Notes: generated by a model not told the origin, from the sequence alone. Counted from the first letter of the stretch, positions 44,919 to 53,960 are shown. The stretch: DNA of 64,000 bases from Flavobacterium soyae (GCF_021245985.1 NZ_JAJQXA010000011.1:1-64000), one strand, 5' to 3'. A program made the numbers and translations.

Positions 44919-45292
44919 TCCAATGGCAAAACATCTTCTTCCAGTCTCTGATACTGGTTTTTCATTTTCTTTTTAAATCCTAAGATATAATCAAAGACCA
45001 TAGGACGGGAAGCTTCCATGGCAAATGCAAGGGAAATAATTGAGGTTATAGCCAGGGAAATCCCAATGAATTTTCCATATGGAATAATCACAATATGCTT
45101 GAAAAAAAACATAACAGCTGAAATGACCGTTGTATTCATCCTAATCATAATAGCTGCCTTGCGGTCAATCATATTGAAGGAATTGATATACGATTTATTC
45201 TGGTTGCGCATATAAGTATGCAGCATCTTTTTGGGTTCCTTTTTTATCCGGTACAGCTCTTGATAATTGTTGTCTGCAGAAAGCTCTTCCAT
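44915..45292 (-). CDS. N-terminal half of a Pycsar-effector-like (DUF5706) membrane protein
   Basis: A 125-residue protein. A soluble helical N-terminus leads to NSFNMIDRKAAIMIRMNTTVISAVMFF and a second membrane helix (about 72-91), then FAMEASRP. The IDRKAxIMxxxN...AxRP pattern is the hallmark I associate with DUF5706, the membrane effector of Pycsar antiphage systems, where cyclic UMP or CMP triggers membrane damage. Full-length members carry a third helix and a YxxxKK region, here in the next ORF. No nucleotide cyclase gene is nearby, so a role in defence is only a possibility. Confidence 0.55.
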   Translation of the reverse strand: MEELSADNNYQELYRIKKEPKKMLHTYMRNQNKSYINSFNMIDRKAAIMIRMNTTVISAVMFFFKHIVIIPYGKFIGISLAITSIISLAFAMEASRPMVFDYILGFKKKMKNQYQRLEEDVLPLE

Positions 45293-45349
45293 TATTTACT
45301 GATTATTAATTAAAATTCATATTAATTTAAAACATCATAGAAGTAAAAA

Positions 45350-45375
45350 TTCGGAAGGATTTTCATCCCTCCGAA
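45350..45375 (-). terminator. Terminator of the RND efflux operon
   Basis: Stem ttcgga(a)ggat / atcc(c)tccgaa with one mismatch. It is followed on the minus strand by TTTTTA, 109 bases after the RND gene's stop codon, and separates it from the split membrane protein genes. Confidence 0.75.
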
Positions 45376-45484
45376 ATAAAACATACCGGTGCGTACTTTC
45401 AAATCCAGACTCAGTGTGCAGTCATTAGCGCTACTTAATTATCACAAAACAGTAAATTTGATGCTGCGCCGGTACATTTTTGTT

Positions 45485-48400
45485 TTAGGAAGAAAATCTT
45501 CCTGCCCATTTCTCACGAACCCGGTCCACACAATAGTAAACCATAGGAACAATAAAAACAGTGAGACACAGACTTGTTGTAAGTCCGCCTATAATTACCC
45601 ATGCCAGTCCATTTTTCCATTCGCTTCCCGCAGCGGTGCTTGTCGCAATTGGGAGCATCCCGATAATCATAGCAAGGGTAGTCATTAGTATAGGACGGAG
45701 TCTGGTTCTGCCGGCTTCTACCAGAGCTGTCCAGGTAGTATCACCATGTTCTTTGCGGTGATTGGCAAAATCGACAATCAAAATCGCATTCTTGGCCACT
45801 AACCCCAAAAGCATAATCATACCCAGTATGGTAAAAATACTCATAGAAGATTTCGTCAGTGCCAGAATAAGGAATACCCCAAGGAAAGCCACAGGTATGG
45901 CAAAAAACACTACAAAAGGATATACAAAATTGTTGTAAAGCGCCACCATTACCAGATACATCAGCAGTAAAGCCGCTACAATGGCAGCAGCAAGTGAGCT
46001 GAAAGAATCTGCCTGACGCTCGGCATCCCCTGTCCATCGTATATCGATACCCTCCGGCAGAGGTTTCTCCAGCAGCGACTTATTGATACGGTCTACCAGT
46101 TCTCCCGATGTGATCCCAAGGATATTACTTTTTACCGTAACAGAAGAACGCCTGTCTTTACGCTCCAATACACTTGGGCCGCTGGTTTGGGAGATTTCAG
46201 CAAACTGTGACAAGGTTATAAGTTTTCCTGAATCATTAATAAAGGAAATGTTTCTGACATCCTCCACATCATGTTTATTGAAATCATCAAATTTTACCCT
46301 GATGTCATATTCATTGTTTCCCACACGATATTTTGCCTCGTCGTCCCCTGCATAGGCATTCTGCAATGTAGCCCCCACGCTGTTGATGGTAAGGCCAAGC
46401 TGCCCCATCTTGTCACGGTCAATTTTTACCTCAACCTCCGGGTTCCCAGCCTCCACGCTCAGACTCGCGCTTATGGCCCCGGGCATTACCGCTATACGTG
46501 ATTTAAGCTCATTGGCAGCTTCCATTAATTTTTCCTTGTCTTCTCCGTTTAATACAATCTGGATCGGGTCTCCCCCGTTAATCATGCTCACCATACTCGG
46601 GCTGACCTTCACTCCCGGAAAATGCTGCGCTATCTCCTGGCTTTTTTTGAGCATCAGCTGCTCGGTGCTGCTGGTGCGCTGGGTTTTATCAATCACCGTT
46701 ACTGTGAGCTCAGTTTTGTAATCTGACCCTACTCCCGCTACAACAGAAGACGTGCTGCTTCCGGCAACGTTACTAAAAACTGTGGTTACATCAGCCTGTC
46801 TGCGCAGGTAGTTTTCAATCTCAAGACTGCGCAGGTTATTCTGTTTTACCGTCAGGTTTTTATCAAACTCCAAAGCAAGCCTGAACTGCCCTTTATCACT
46901 CTGGGTAACAAATTCATTTCCGATAACACCCAGCTTTAGAACTGCAGTGATACTTAGAAAAAGCCCCAGTATAAAACCGCTCATAATTAACTTGTGCTGC
47001 AGTGTCCATTTAAGGGCGCCGACATACCAATGGGTCAGAGCATCAATTATTTTTTCAAACCATACCAGAGGTTTATGGAAAAAATTGTCATTGTTTAAAA
47101 TAGTAATCTTCCCAAAACGTGATGCCAGCCAGGGAGTGAGTGTATAACATACAAACAGACTCATTAAGGTGGCAACTACAATGGTAACGGAATACTGACG
47201 CAGTATATCCCCTATCGTATTCTGTATCAGGCACAGCGGGCCAAATACCACAACGTCTACTGTTGTGATGGCCAGGGCTGAAAAACCGATTTCATTTCGC
47301 CCGTCAAGCGCCGCAGTTCGTTTGTCTTTGCCCATATGCAGGTGCCGGTGAATATTCTCCAGCACTACAATACTGTCATCAACCAGAATTCCAATAACCA
47401 GTGACAATGCCAAGAGGCTCATAAGATTTAGTGTAAACCCAAAAAGGTACATGGCTATAAAAGTGGATATTAACGAGGTCGGAATGGCAACCAGTACAAT
47501 AAGCGAATCCCTGAGACTGTGCAGGAATAACAGCATAATGGCCGCAACCAAAAACACCGCAATTATAAGGTCATGCACCACACCATCTGCTGAATCCAGC
47601 GTATAATCTGCCGAATCATCTGCAATGATGAATTTTACCCCGCTTTTCGAATATCTTTTCTCTATCGTGCCGATCTTCTGCTTTACCTGTTCACTGATAT
47701 CCACAGCATTGGCATCACCCTGCTTTTTGATTAAAATCCCAATCCCGTTCTGCCCATTATAGCGGAAGACCGAACTCGGGTCTTTGGTGACATCGGAAAC
47801 CGTAGCTACATCACCTAATTTTACAGGGCTTCCCGCAGCAGGAAGTGCAACAATAACTTCTTTTAACTGCTCCACTGAGGTAAATTTTCCCGCAAGGCGC
47901 ACTGTCATCTGCCCAATACTGCCTTCAGATTTAACTTTACCGGCCGGAAACTCAACATTGGCATTATTGATCGCCTGTGTAATGGATAATATCGAAAGAC
48001 CGTAATAATCCAGTTTGTCCTTAATGACATTTACCTGAATTTCCCTTTCCTGGCCTCCAATTAAAGTAATCTCACCTACGCCTCCAATCTGCTGAAGCTG
48101 GGGTTTGATCTCATTTTTCATAACATCATAAAACGCCGCATTGGTCAGGTTCGAAGTAGCGGTAAGCTGCATAATAGGAGAATCACTCGGGGTAACCTTG
48201 GAGATACTCGGCGTTTTTACATCATCAGGAAGGTCGCTTAAAATATTATTAATTTTTCTCTGGACTTCCTGTTCCTTGCTGTCGATATCTGTTCCCACAT
48301 TAAACTCAGCTGTGATAATGGAGTTTCCTTCCAGTGACTGAGAGGATATTGTTTTAATCCCGTCAACCCCGCTCAGTACATCCTCTATTTCCTTGGTTAC

Positions 48401-48586
48401 GGTCTGCTCGACATTCACCGGTGCAGCTCCCGGATACTGGGTCGTAACGACAAGTGTAGGCTGGCTCATATCGGGCATAAGCTCATAACTAAGCTTGGTG
48501 TAGCAGAAGGCCCCGCCTAAAAGAAGAACCGCAAAGATTACAATAATCAGCGACGGTCTTTTGATTGATATTTCGGTTAATGTCAT
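45485..48586 (-). CDS. RND multidrug efflux pump (AcrB-like, HAE-1 family)
   Basis: A 1033-residue inner-membrane proton antiporter. The start TEISIKRPSLIIVIFAVLLLGG, porter segments QYPGAAPVNVEQTVTKEIED and the fourth-helix motif GILVDDSIVVLENIHRH with the paired Asp of AcrB-type drug pumps are all present. The acidic pair and the lack of the DFGxxxDG motif separate it from the metal pump at 7.2-10.3 kb. It is last in a TolC, adaptor, pump operon under the TetR gene at 51.2-51.9 kb. Likely substrates are lipophilic drugs, dyes or bile-like compounds. Confidence 0.95.
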   Translation of the reverse strand: MTLTEISIKRPSLIIVIFAVLLLGGAFCYTKLSYELMPDMSQPTLVVTTQYPGAAPVNVEQTVTKEIEDVLSGVDGIKTISSQSLEGNSIITAEFNVGTDIDSKEQEVQRKINNILSDLPDDVKTPSISKVTPSDSPIMQLTATSNLTNAAFYDVMKNEIKPQLQQIGGVGEITLIGGQEREIQVNVIKDKLDYYGLSILSITQAINNANVEFPAGKVKSEGSIGQMTVRLAGKFTSVEQLKEVIVALPAAGSPVKLGDVATVSDVTKDPSSVFRYNGQNGIGILIKKQGDANAVDISEQVKQKIGTIEKRYSKSGVKFIIADDSADYTLDSADGVVHDLIIAVFLVAAIMLLFLHSLRDSLIVLVAIPTSLISTFIAMYLFGFTLNLMSLLALSLVIGILVDDSIVVLENIHRHLHMGKDKRTAALDGRNEIGFSALAITTVDVVVFGPLCLIQNTIGDILRQYSVTIVVATLMSLFVCYTLTPWLASRFGKITILNNDNFFHKPLVWFEKIIDALTHWYVGALKWTLQHKLIMSGFILGLFLSITAVLKLGVIGNEFVTQSDKGQFRLALEFDKNLTVKQNNLRSLEIENYLRRQADVTTVFSNVAGSSTSSVVAGVGSDYKTELTVTVIDKTQRTSSTEQLMLKKSQEIAQHFPGVKVSPSMVSMINGGDPIQIVLNGEDKEKLMEAANELKSRIAVMPGAISASLSVEAGNPEVEVKIDRDKMGQLGLTINSVGATLQNAYAGDDEAKYRVGNNEYDIRVKFDDFNKHDVEDVRNISFINDSGKLITLSQFAEISQTSGPSVLERKDRRSSVTVKSNILGITSGELVDRINKSLLEKPLPEGIDIRWTGDAERQADSFSSLAAAIVAALLLMYLVMVALYNNFVYPFVVFFAIPVAFLGVFLILALTKSSMSIFTILGMIMLLGLVAKNAILIVDFANHRKEHGDTTWTALVEAGRTRLRPILMTTLAMIIGMLPIATSTAAGSEWKNGLAWVIIGGLTTSLCLTVFIVPMVYYCVDRVREKWAGRFSS

Positions 48587-48643
48587 ATTGTTATTTTTTT
48601 AACTTTTGATACATACCGGTGCATCCGGCCTGTACAATTAAAC

Positions 48644-49699
48644 TTATTTTGCAATGGATACTTTAGTCCCGTTGGTTAGGTTCACCAGCCCGCCCGATAC
48701 AACCTGCATGCCTTTGTCGAGTCCTGCAGTAACCTCTATACGGGTTTCATTTCCTCCGCCTGTCTGAATATTACGGATTTTTGCCGCCCCGTTCTCGATC
48801 ACATATACCTGCGGTTTTATAGATGATCCGATTAAGGCTGATCTTGGAATTGTAAGGGCCTGGTCCGAGACTGTGCTCTGCAGTGAAACAGTGCCGTACA
48901 TACCCGATCTTAATAAAGACTTGGCATTAGGGACAAGGATTCGTATCATGAAATTATGCGAAGCATCTGCTTTTGATGCAATCAGGTCAACCTTTCCCTG
49001 AAAAGAGATTCCGGGATGCACATCGGTACTGATTGAAATACTCTGCCCTGATCTGAATTGGGAAACGCTCTTCTCAGGAACATTAATTTCAAGTTTTACA
49101 GAGCTGATATCTATTAAAGCAGCCATTTCCATACTTGGCGACACTATAGCCCCCAGGTCAAAATTACGGGTAGTGATAATACCGCTGAAGGGCGCCCTTA
49201 TGGTATGCTGGTTCAACTGCTTTTTCATTTGGTCGATCTCGGCCTTAGAGGTCAAAACATCTGTTTTGGCATTGTCTATCTGTAGCTGTGTAACCCCTGA
49301 TACGGCCTGCTGATAACGTCTCAGGACATTGGAAGCTTTATCATAACTGGCTTGTGCAGACTGCAGCTGGGCACGGATAAGATCATTGTCCAGCTGGGCG
49401 ATGACCTGCCCGGCCTGTATATGGGATCCTTCTTCTACATTTACTTTAACCACTTTTCCTGATATCTCCGAGCCGACAATCACTTCCCTGTTTGGACTGA
49501 ATGACCCCGTAAAAGAGGTTGTAAGGTCAAAACGGCCGGATTTTACTGTATCGGCCTGAACAATTACAGCCGTATTCACATCGGGGTGGTATACTTTTGA
49601 AACTACTTCTTTTTTATTATTAATAAGCTTGAAAACCACTGCGGCAAGCATGCCCCCTGCAATCACTACTGTAATAATTAATTTGGTTGATCTGTTCAT
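48644..49699 (-). CDS. RND periplasmic adaptor (AcrA-like membrane-fusion protein)
   Basis: A 351-residue adaptor with an N-terminal membrane anchor or signal (about 7-26). It has the half-lipoyl motif VNVEEGSHIQAGQVIAQLD near 90, a helical hairpin of about 50 residues (SAQASYDKASNVLRRYQQAVSG...), the second half-lipoyl HTIRAPFSGIITTRNFDLGA and a beta-barrel domain. There is no lipobox Cys. It couples the TolC-like duct to the RND pump whose gene begins 57 bp further on. Confidence 0.93.
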   Translation of the reverse strand: MNRSTKLIITVVIAGGMLAAVVFKLINNKKEVVSKVYHPDVNTAVIVQADTVKSGRFDLTTSFTGSFSPNREVIVGSEISGKVVKVNVEEGSHIQAGQVIAQLDNDLIRAQLQSAQASYDKASNVLRRYQQAVSGVTQLQIDNAKTDVLTSKAEIDQMKKQLNQHTIRAPFSGIITTRNFDLGAIVSPSMEMAALIDISSVKLEINVPEKSVSQFRSGQSISISTDVHPGISFQGKVDLIASKADASHNFMIRILVPNAKSLLRSGMYGTVSLQSTVSDQALTIPRSALIGSSIKPQVYVIENGAAKIRNIQTGGGNETRIEVTAGLDKGMQVVSGGLVNLTNGTKVSIAK

Positions 49700-49750
49700 T
49701 TTTATATTTATTTTAATGCTTCTAGTTTAAAATTTATATGCCTGTCCCTA

Positions 49751-51088
49751 TCAAGGCAGGAGTTTTCCTTTTGCTTTTTTAAGGTCCAGTTCAGCCTGCT
49801 TAATGTTGATAAGCGCCGTTACGTAATTGTTTTGTGCTGTCTGCTGGTCACTGGTGGTATTAATCACATCACTTACTTTTACAAGCCCGCTTTGATACTG
49901 TACATTGATATCATTCATTACTTTCTGTGCCAGGGCTAGATTTCTTTTTTGGTTTTGATACGTAATGAGGTTACTGTTTAAATCTGCCAGTGCATTAGCC
50001 GCATCCTTCTCATTCTGCTGCAGGGTCTGCTTAGTCTGTACCTCTAATTTGCTGATTTCTATCTCTTTTTGTTTCGCCTGGTACTTTATGCTGAAGCCGT
50101 CAAAAACAGGTACTTTTAATTTCACGCCCAAAGTAGAGCTTGGATAGAATTTGTCGTTTATATTCTTAAAAGGGCTGAAATCATTATAATAGCCGTTTAC
50201 ACCATAATTGGCAAAAAACGAAAGTGTAGGCAGGTAGCCTGCTTTAATATTTTTATACTCCAGTTCGGAAACTTTTTTGTTCTGCACCAGCTGCAGGTAA
50301 TTGGTTTTCTGCGCCGCATCAAAGTCATTCAATGATGCTGAAATCAATTCTTCATCCTTAAATGGATAAACTCTCACCACTTGGTCCAGCGGCATATTCA
50401 TTAAAACTTTCAGCAGGTTATAGTACTTTTCCTTGCTGTTTTGAAGTCCGGCAAGGTCTGCTTTGGTATTATCACGGGTTACAGTAAGCCGGTCCACATC
50501 TGTCTCTGTGGCAAGCCCTGCTGCGAGCTGATCCATACTGCTTTTTAATAGCGCTTCCGTGTTCTGCAGGCTGAGCCCTGTTAATTCTTCCTGTTTTAAA
50601 AGCGACTGGATACTGTAATAAGTAGCCGCCACATTATACACCAGATCTTCCTGGCTGCTTTTAATCTGAAGCTGATTGCCCGCCACAAGAAGTTTTGCCG
50701 CCTTTAAGGCTATCACTGCAGAAGCATTAAAAAGGGTTTGGGAAAGCTCTGCAGTAGCCGATGTATTCTGGGCTACACCCAGCTGGGCAGCGGAGTAAGT
50801 CCCGGCCTGCCCCCCAAATGTTTCTCCCGGCAGCACCGAAGTCTGCACCTTAGGGGAATATTGATAACTTCCGTTGAGATTAATACTGGGAAGCAGTGCA
50901 CTGTACGCCTGCTTTATGGAGGCATTTGTTTTATCCAGGTCCAGGGCATCTGCTTTTAATTGAAGACTCTCTCTGAGTGCTGTGGCTGTACACTGCTCAA
51001 GGGTATAAGTCTCCTGAGCCTGCAGGCTTCCGCTTATCACTATCGTAGATAAGATAGTCCAGTAGAAGATGTAAATCTTGTGTTTCAT
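49751..51088 (-). CDS. TolC-family outer-membrane efflux protein
   Basis: A 445-residue outer-membrane channel with a signal peptide (about 1-24, ending LQA). The TolC helical repeats are visible: LEQCTATALRESLQLKA at the start, LSQTLFNASAVIALKAAK near 116, and the second-half equivalent LKVPVFDGFSIKYQAKQKEIEIS near 326. It is first in the efflux operon after the TetR gene. Two operator-like sites and a -7 box lie in the 159 bp upstream. Confidence 0.93.
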   Translation of the reverse strand: MKHKIYIFYWTILSTIVISGSLQAQETYTLEQCTATALRESLQLKADALDLDKTNASIKQAYSALLPSINLNGSYQYSPKVQTSVLPGETFGGQAGTYSAAQLGVAQNTSATAELSQTLFNASAVIALKAAKLLVAGNQLQIKSSQEDLVYNVAATYYSIQSLLKQEELTGLSLQNTEALLKSSMDQLAAGLATETDVDRLTVTRDNTKADLAGLQNSKEKYYNLLKVLMNMPLDQVVRVYPFKDEELISASLNDFDAAQKTNYLQLVQNKKVSELEYKNIKAGYLPTLSFFANYGVNGYYNDFSPFKNINDKFYPSSTLGVKLKVPVFDGFSIKYQAKQKEIEISKLEVQTKQTLQQNEKDAANALADLNSNLITYQNQKRNLALAQKVMNDINVQYQSGLVKVSDVINTTSDQQTAQNNYVTALINIKQAELDLKKAKGKLLP

Positions 51089-51122
51089 ACTATTTTAATC
51101 TTTATTTATTGGGTTTATTAGG

Positions 51123-51153
51123 TTCGACTTTTTTGTTCGACTTTTTTGTCGAA
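51123..51153 (-). promoter_or_regulatory. TTCGAC/GTCGAA operator, site 1
   Basis: TTCGAC at 51123, then 13 bp later the palindrome TTCGAC-tttttt-GTCGAA (51136-51153). It is downstream of the predicted transcription start of the tolC gene. The same three-element layout recurs at sites 2 and 3. Confidence 0.75.
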
Positions 51154-51188
51154 TTATGTATAAAAATTTTTTGCCTCTTCTTACAGGT

Positions 51189-51196
51189 CAAATGTA
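51189..51196 (-). promoter_or_regulatory. -7 box of the efflux operon
   Basis: CAAATGTA, minus-strand TACATTTG, fits TAnnTTTG. Operator site 2 starts 4 bases upstream of it, so a bound repressor would block RNA polymerase. Confidence 0.6.
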
Positions 51197-51199
51197 ATA

Positions 51200-51230
51200 T
51201 TCGACTTTTTTGTTCGACTTTTTTGTCGAA
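51200..51230 (-). promoter_or_regulatory. TTCGAC/GTCGAA operator, site 2
   Basis: TTCGAC at 51200, then TTCGAC-tttttt-GTCGAA at 51213-51230. All 31 bases are identical to site 1. It abuts the -7 box and covers the -10 to -40 region of the tolC promoter. Confidence 0.8.
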
Positions 51231-51247
51231 TACAGAGCAAAAAAATA

Positions 51248-51859
51248 TTACGGCAGAAATGCCGTTTCAACAAACTTAAGCAGGTATTCCCTGCGTTCAT
51301 TCATCAGATTAATATAAGCTTCATCAGTGAGCTTCATAAAGGTTTTTATCGCTCCCATACCGGCAAATGGGAACATACACATTGACATTAACGAAATAAA
51401 TATCTGCTCCGGATTTCCTTTAAGCTCTCCATTAGCGCAGGCTTTTTGAATGGCGCTCATCAAATAACTTGGAAGGTCCTTATCATCACTGTCTCTTGCC
51501 ATGAGCATAAGTTCAGGATTTTCATTAAATTCATTAAGCATAAATAAATCTATTTCGGGTGTGTGTATCGCACTTTCAATATATCCCCCTACAAACTGTT
51601 TCATAATGTCAATAACCGGCCTGTCCAGATCGCCGTAATTGGTAACTCTGGAGCCAATCGCTGAGAAAAAATCTTTTAAAACCTCAGCAAAAAGGTTCTC
51701 CTTACTGTGGAAGTAGTAATGCAGGGCTGTACGCCCGATTTTAGCCTCATCTGCAATTTCCTTTAACCTTGTCCCGGCAAAACCTCTCTTTACAAATATC
51801 TTTTTTGCCGCAATTTTAATCAGCGTCTTGGTATCTGAAGCAGATTCATCATATAACAT
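51248..51859 (-). CDS. TetR/AcrR-family repressor of the efflux operon
   Basis: A 203-residue repressor from the chosen start at 51859. The HTH is IAAKKIFVKRGFAGTRLKEIADEAKIGRTALHYYFHSKENLF, matching AcrR-type regulators, and a C-terminal helical domain would bind the inducing drug. An upstream in-frame ATG at 51913 would add 18 residues, but operator site 3 and a -7-like box lie between the two starts, so 51859 fits better. It is followed directly by the promoter of the pump genes it probably represses. Confidence 0.9.
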   Translation of the reverse strand: MLYDESASDTKTLIKIAAKKIFVKRGFAGTRLKEIADEAKIGRTALHYYFHSKENLFAEVLKDFFSAIGSRVTNYGDLDRPVIDIMKQFVGGYIESAIHTPEIDLFMLNEFNENPELMLMARDSDDKDLPSYLMSAIQKACANGELKGNPEQIFISLMSMCMFPFAGMGAIKTFMKLTDEAYINLMNERREYLLKFVETAFLP

Positions 51860-51863
51860 AGTG

Positions 51864-51894
51864 TTCGACTTTTTTGTTCGACACAAATGTCGAA
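51864..51894 (-). promoter_or_regulatory. TTCGAC/GTCGAA operator, site 3, before the TetR gene
   Basis: TTCGAC at 51864 and, 13 bp later, the palindrome TTCGAC-acaaat-GTCGAA at 51877-51894. It contains the -7-like box CAAATGTC (51884-51891), which would permit autorepression. It ends 5 bases before the chosen start codon. Confidence 0.75.
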
Positions 51895-52097
51895 TATTAA
51901 TTTTATTCTGCAAACTTATATCTCAAATTTATGAAAATTTTAAATCTATATCGATTTCAAAAAGTTTTTTAATTTGAACCAAAACAATTAACACACTAAT
52001 AAACAGGTAATTAAAAATTAAATTCCGCAGATAAATACAAAACAATACTTTATGGTTAATCTTCTCTTAAACAAAAGCAATATTTAAGAGAAAAGTA

Positions 52098-52105
52098 TAA
52101 TTTTG
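52098..52105 (+). promoter_or_regulatory. -7 box of the lytS-type gene
   Basis: TAATTTTG fits TAnnTTTG. It covers the TTG at 52103 that would be the longest-ORF start, so the ATG at 52127 is the better start. Confidence 0.6.
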
Positions 52106-52126
52106 TCACATTTGATAATCAAATCT

Positions 52127-53107
52127 ATGAAAAAGAAACTCTGGCTCAATGCTTTCCTTATATCTCCGATAATTGCTTTATATGCGGCAAGCCCGGCATA
52201 TTTTGTAGATAATCTCAGTTTAAGCTTCTCCCTTCTTTTTTTTGCTATTATTACCGTTGCCACCCTTATACTGTGGGCAGCCCATATCTATTTAGCATTA
52301 AACCTTCCTCATCTGCATCTGGTATGGAAATTCTTAATTGCCCATACTGTCATTTTTTTAACAAGATTGATTTCCCAGGCTATGCTGCCTTTTGAGGATC
52401 TTTCCCGATACTCTATAGAAAATCAGCATCTCGCCTACAGTATTTTCATCTCGCTGCTCCCTAATGCCGTTATTATGATCTTATGCCTGACTATAGTGGC
52501 TGATTTTAAAAGAAACGCTGCCGAAAAAGAAGTTCAGGAACTAAGACTTCAAAACAGTGAGGCGCAGAAACTGGTTTTAACACAGCAGCTCCAGCCCCAT
52601 TTTTTGTTCAATGCCCTTGGGGTTTTAAAGTCGCTCATCTCTACAAATGAGAAAAAAGCAGTTGAATATACCATACGGCTGTCCCATTTTCTGCAGTATT
52701 CTATTCATTCCCAAAAAGAAGATGTAGTAATTCTGGAAAAAGAGCTTGAATTTGTGAGGGATTATATTGCCCTGCAGGAAGTACGCTTTGAGGATGCCTT
52801 CTCCTGCAGCATTGATATACCGCCGGCAGTTTTCCATCACAAAATTCCCATATTTGCTTTACAGACACTCGTTGAGAACATTTTCAAGCACAATCATTTT
52901 ACAAAGAAAAGGCCTCTGCATTTTTCAATTACATATCTCCAGGGTAATTTAATGGTAAGCAATATTAAAATCCCGGCAAAACATGTCGAACAAAACCATA
53001 CCGGACTCTCAAACCTCAATAACCGGTACCTTCTTATAACCGATAAAGGAATAATAATAAATCAGACTGAGGATAATTTCACAGTCATAATTCCAACCAT
53101 ACCATAG
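52127..53107 (+). CDS. LytS/YehU-type sensor histidine kinase
   Basis: A 326-residue membrane kinase of the His_kinase (PF06580) type. Four membrane helices (about 8-28, 34-58, 67-87 and 105-126) form the sensor, with almost no extracytoplasmic domain. His158 in QLQPHFLFNALG is the phosphorylation site, LQTLVENIFKHNHF the N-box, and GLSNLNNRYLLI the degenerate G-box. The next gene starts at the base after its stop codon (TAGATG), so the two are co-expressed. Such sensors often detect membrane stress or peptides in the membrane. Confidence 0.92.
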   Translation: MKKKLWLNAFLISPIIALYAASPAYFVDNLSLSFSLLFFAIITVATLILWAAHIYLALNLPHLHLVWKFLIAHTVIFLTRLISQAMLPFEDLSRYSIENQHLAYSIFISLLPNAVIMILCLTIVADFKRNAAEKEVQELRLQNSEAQKLVLTQQLQPHFLFNALGVLKSLISTNEKKAVEYTIRLSHFLQYSIHSQKEDVVILEKELEFVRDYIALQEVRFEDAFSCSIDIPPAVFHHKIPIFALQTLVENIFKHNHFTKKRPLHFSITYLQGNLMVSNIKIPAKHVEQNHTGLSNLNNRYLLITDKGIIINQTEDNFTVIIPTIP

Positions 53108-53851
53108 ATGAAAATTATAATAATTGAAGATGAGAAACCCCTGGCAGAAGATCTCTCAAGAACAATCTTATCTATTATGCCAGAAGCCGTTATTAAAGCC
53201 GTAATACCATCGGTGGAAGAAGGTATTGAATACCTGTCCAAATCGCCCGATATTGACCTGATCTTTTCCGATATCAAACTCGGAGACGGATTAAGTTTTG
53301 ATATATTCAAAGAAGTCGACAATAAGGTTCCCGTTATATTCTGTACGGCATTTAATCAATACACACTTGAAGCTTTTGATTCGATGGGTATCGATTATAT
53401 TATAAAACCGTTCTCTAATGAGGCCGTTGCAAAAGCTCTGCAGAAATTTAAATTATTACAGCCTAAAGCATCCCTTGACTTTGCTAAAATAATCAGCACC
53501 TTCAAAACACAGTCAATGCCTTCTGTTATTGTTTATCAGGGAGAAAGAATCATTCCGATATCAGGAAATAACATTGCCTTGTTCTACATTCAGGACAATG
53601 TCGTTATTGCCTATACTTTTGATAAAAAAACCTGGGTTCTGGGGCCAAAGCTGGATATCCTGGAGCAGAAATTTTTTCCTTTTTTCTATAGGGCCAACCG
53701 CCAGTTTCTGATTAACCGCAAAGCTGTCAATTCAGCTTCACAGTATTTTCACCGCAAAATAATACTGACTTTAAACATTGATTTTCCCGAAAAAATACTC
53801 GTAGGAAAAGAAAAAGTTACAGACTTTCTGGAGTGGCTTTCCCAAAATTGA
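53108..53851 (+). CDS. LytTR-type response regulator
   Basis: A 247-residue regulator. The receiver domain (1-120) has EDE at 7-9, the phospho-acceptor Asp55 in FSDIKLGDG and the Lys of DYIIKPF near 100. The C-terminal LytTR DNA-binding domain (about 145-245) shows the RANRQFLINRKAVNSA motif. It directly follows the kinase gene. LytTR proteins bind two short direct repeats about 12 bp apart; paired repeats of that kind lie before the TonB receptor gene (53868) and the DUF2147-like gene (58588). Confidence 0.94.
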   Translation: MKIIIIEDEKPLAEDLSRTILSIMPEAVIKAVIPSVEEGIEYLSKSPDIDLIFSDIKLGDGLSFDIFKEVDNKVPVIFCTAFNQYTLEAFDSMGIDYIIKPFSNEAVAKALQKFKLLQPKASLDFAKIISTFKTQSMPSVIVYQGERIIPISGNNIALFYIQDNVVIAYTFDKKTWVLGPKLDILEQKFFPFFYRANRQFLINRKAVNSASQYFHRKIILTLNIDFPEKILVGKEKVTDFLEWLSQN

Positions 53852-53867
53852 TGCATTTTACTTTTTT

Positions 53868-53897
53868 TGTCCACTTTATATGCCTTTCTGTCCACTT
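53868..53897 (+). promoter_or_regulatory. Putative LytTR binding site A (paired TGTCCACTT)
   Basis: TGTCCACTT at 53868 and again at 53889, with 12 bases between them. The first repeat begins 66 bases before the -7-like box CATTTTTG. Site B at 58588 has the same layout. Confidence 0.7.
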
Positions 53898-53933
53898 CAT
53901 TTAAAATATCCATAAAACTTAGTAATGCTTTTT

Positions 53934-53941
53934 CATTTTTG
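53934..53941 (+). promoter_or_regulatory. -7-like box CATTTTTG of the TonB-receptor gene
   Basis: One mismatch to TAnnTTTG (C for T), as expected of an activator-dependent promoter. It lies 19 bases before the ATG at 53961. The same CATTTTTGC occurs before the DUF2147-like gene. Confidence 0.55.
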
Positions 53942-53960
53942 CTGTAAAACACAGTAATAA

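Noticed and set aside
45389..48341. Several plus-strand frames of 60-112 codons opposite the RND pump gene
   Set aside because: They are shadows of the higher-GC pump gene; none has a start context or domain.
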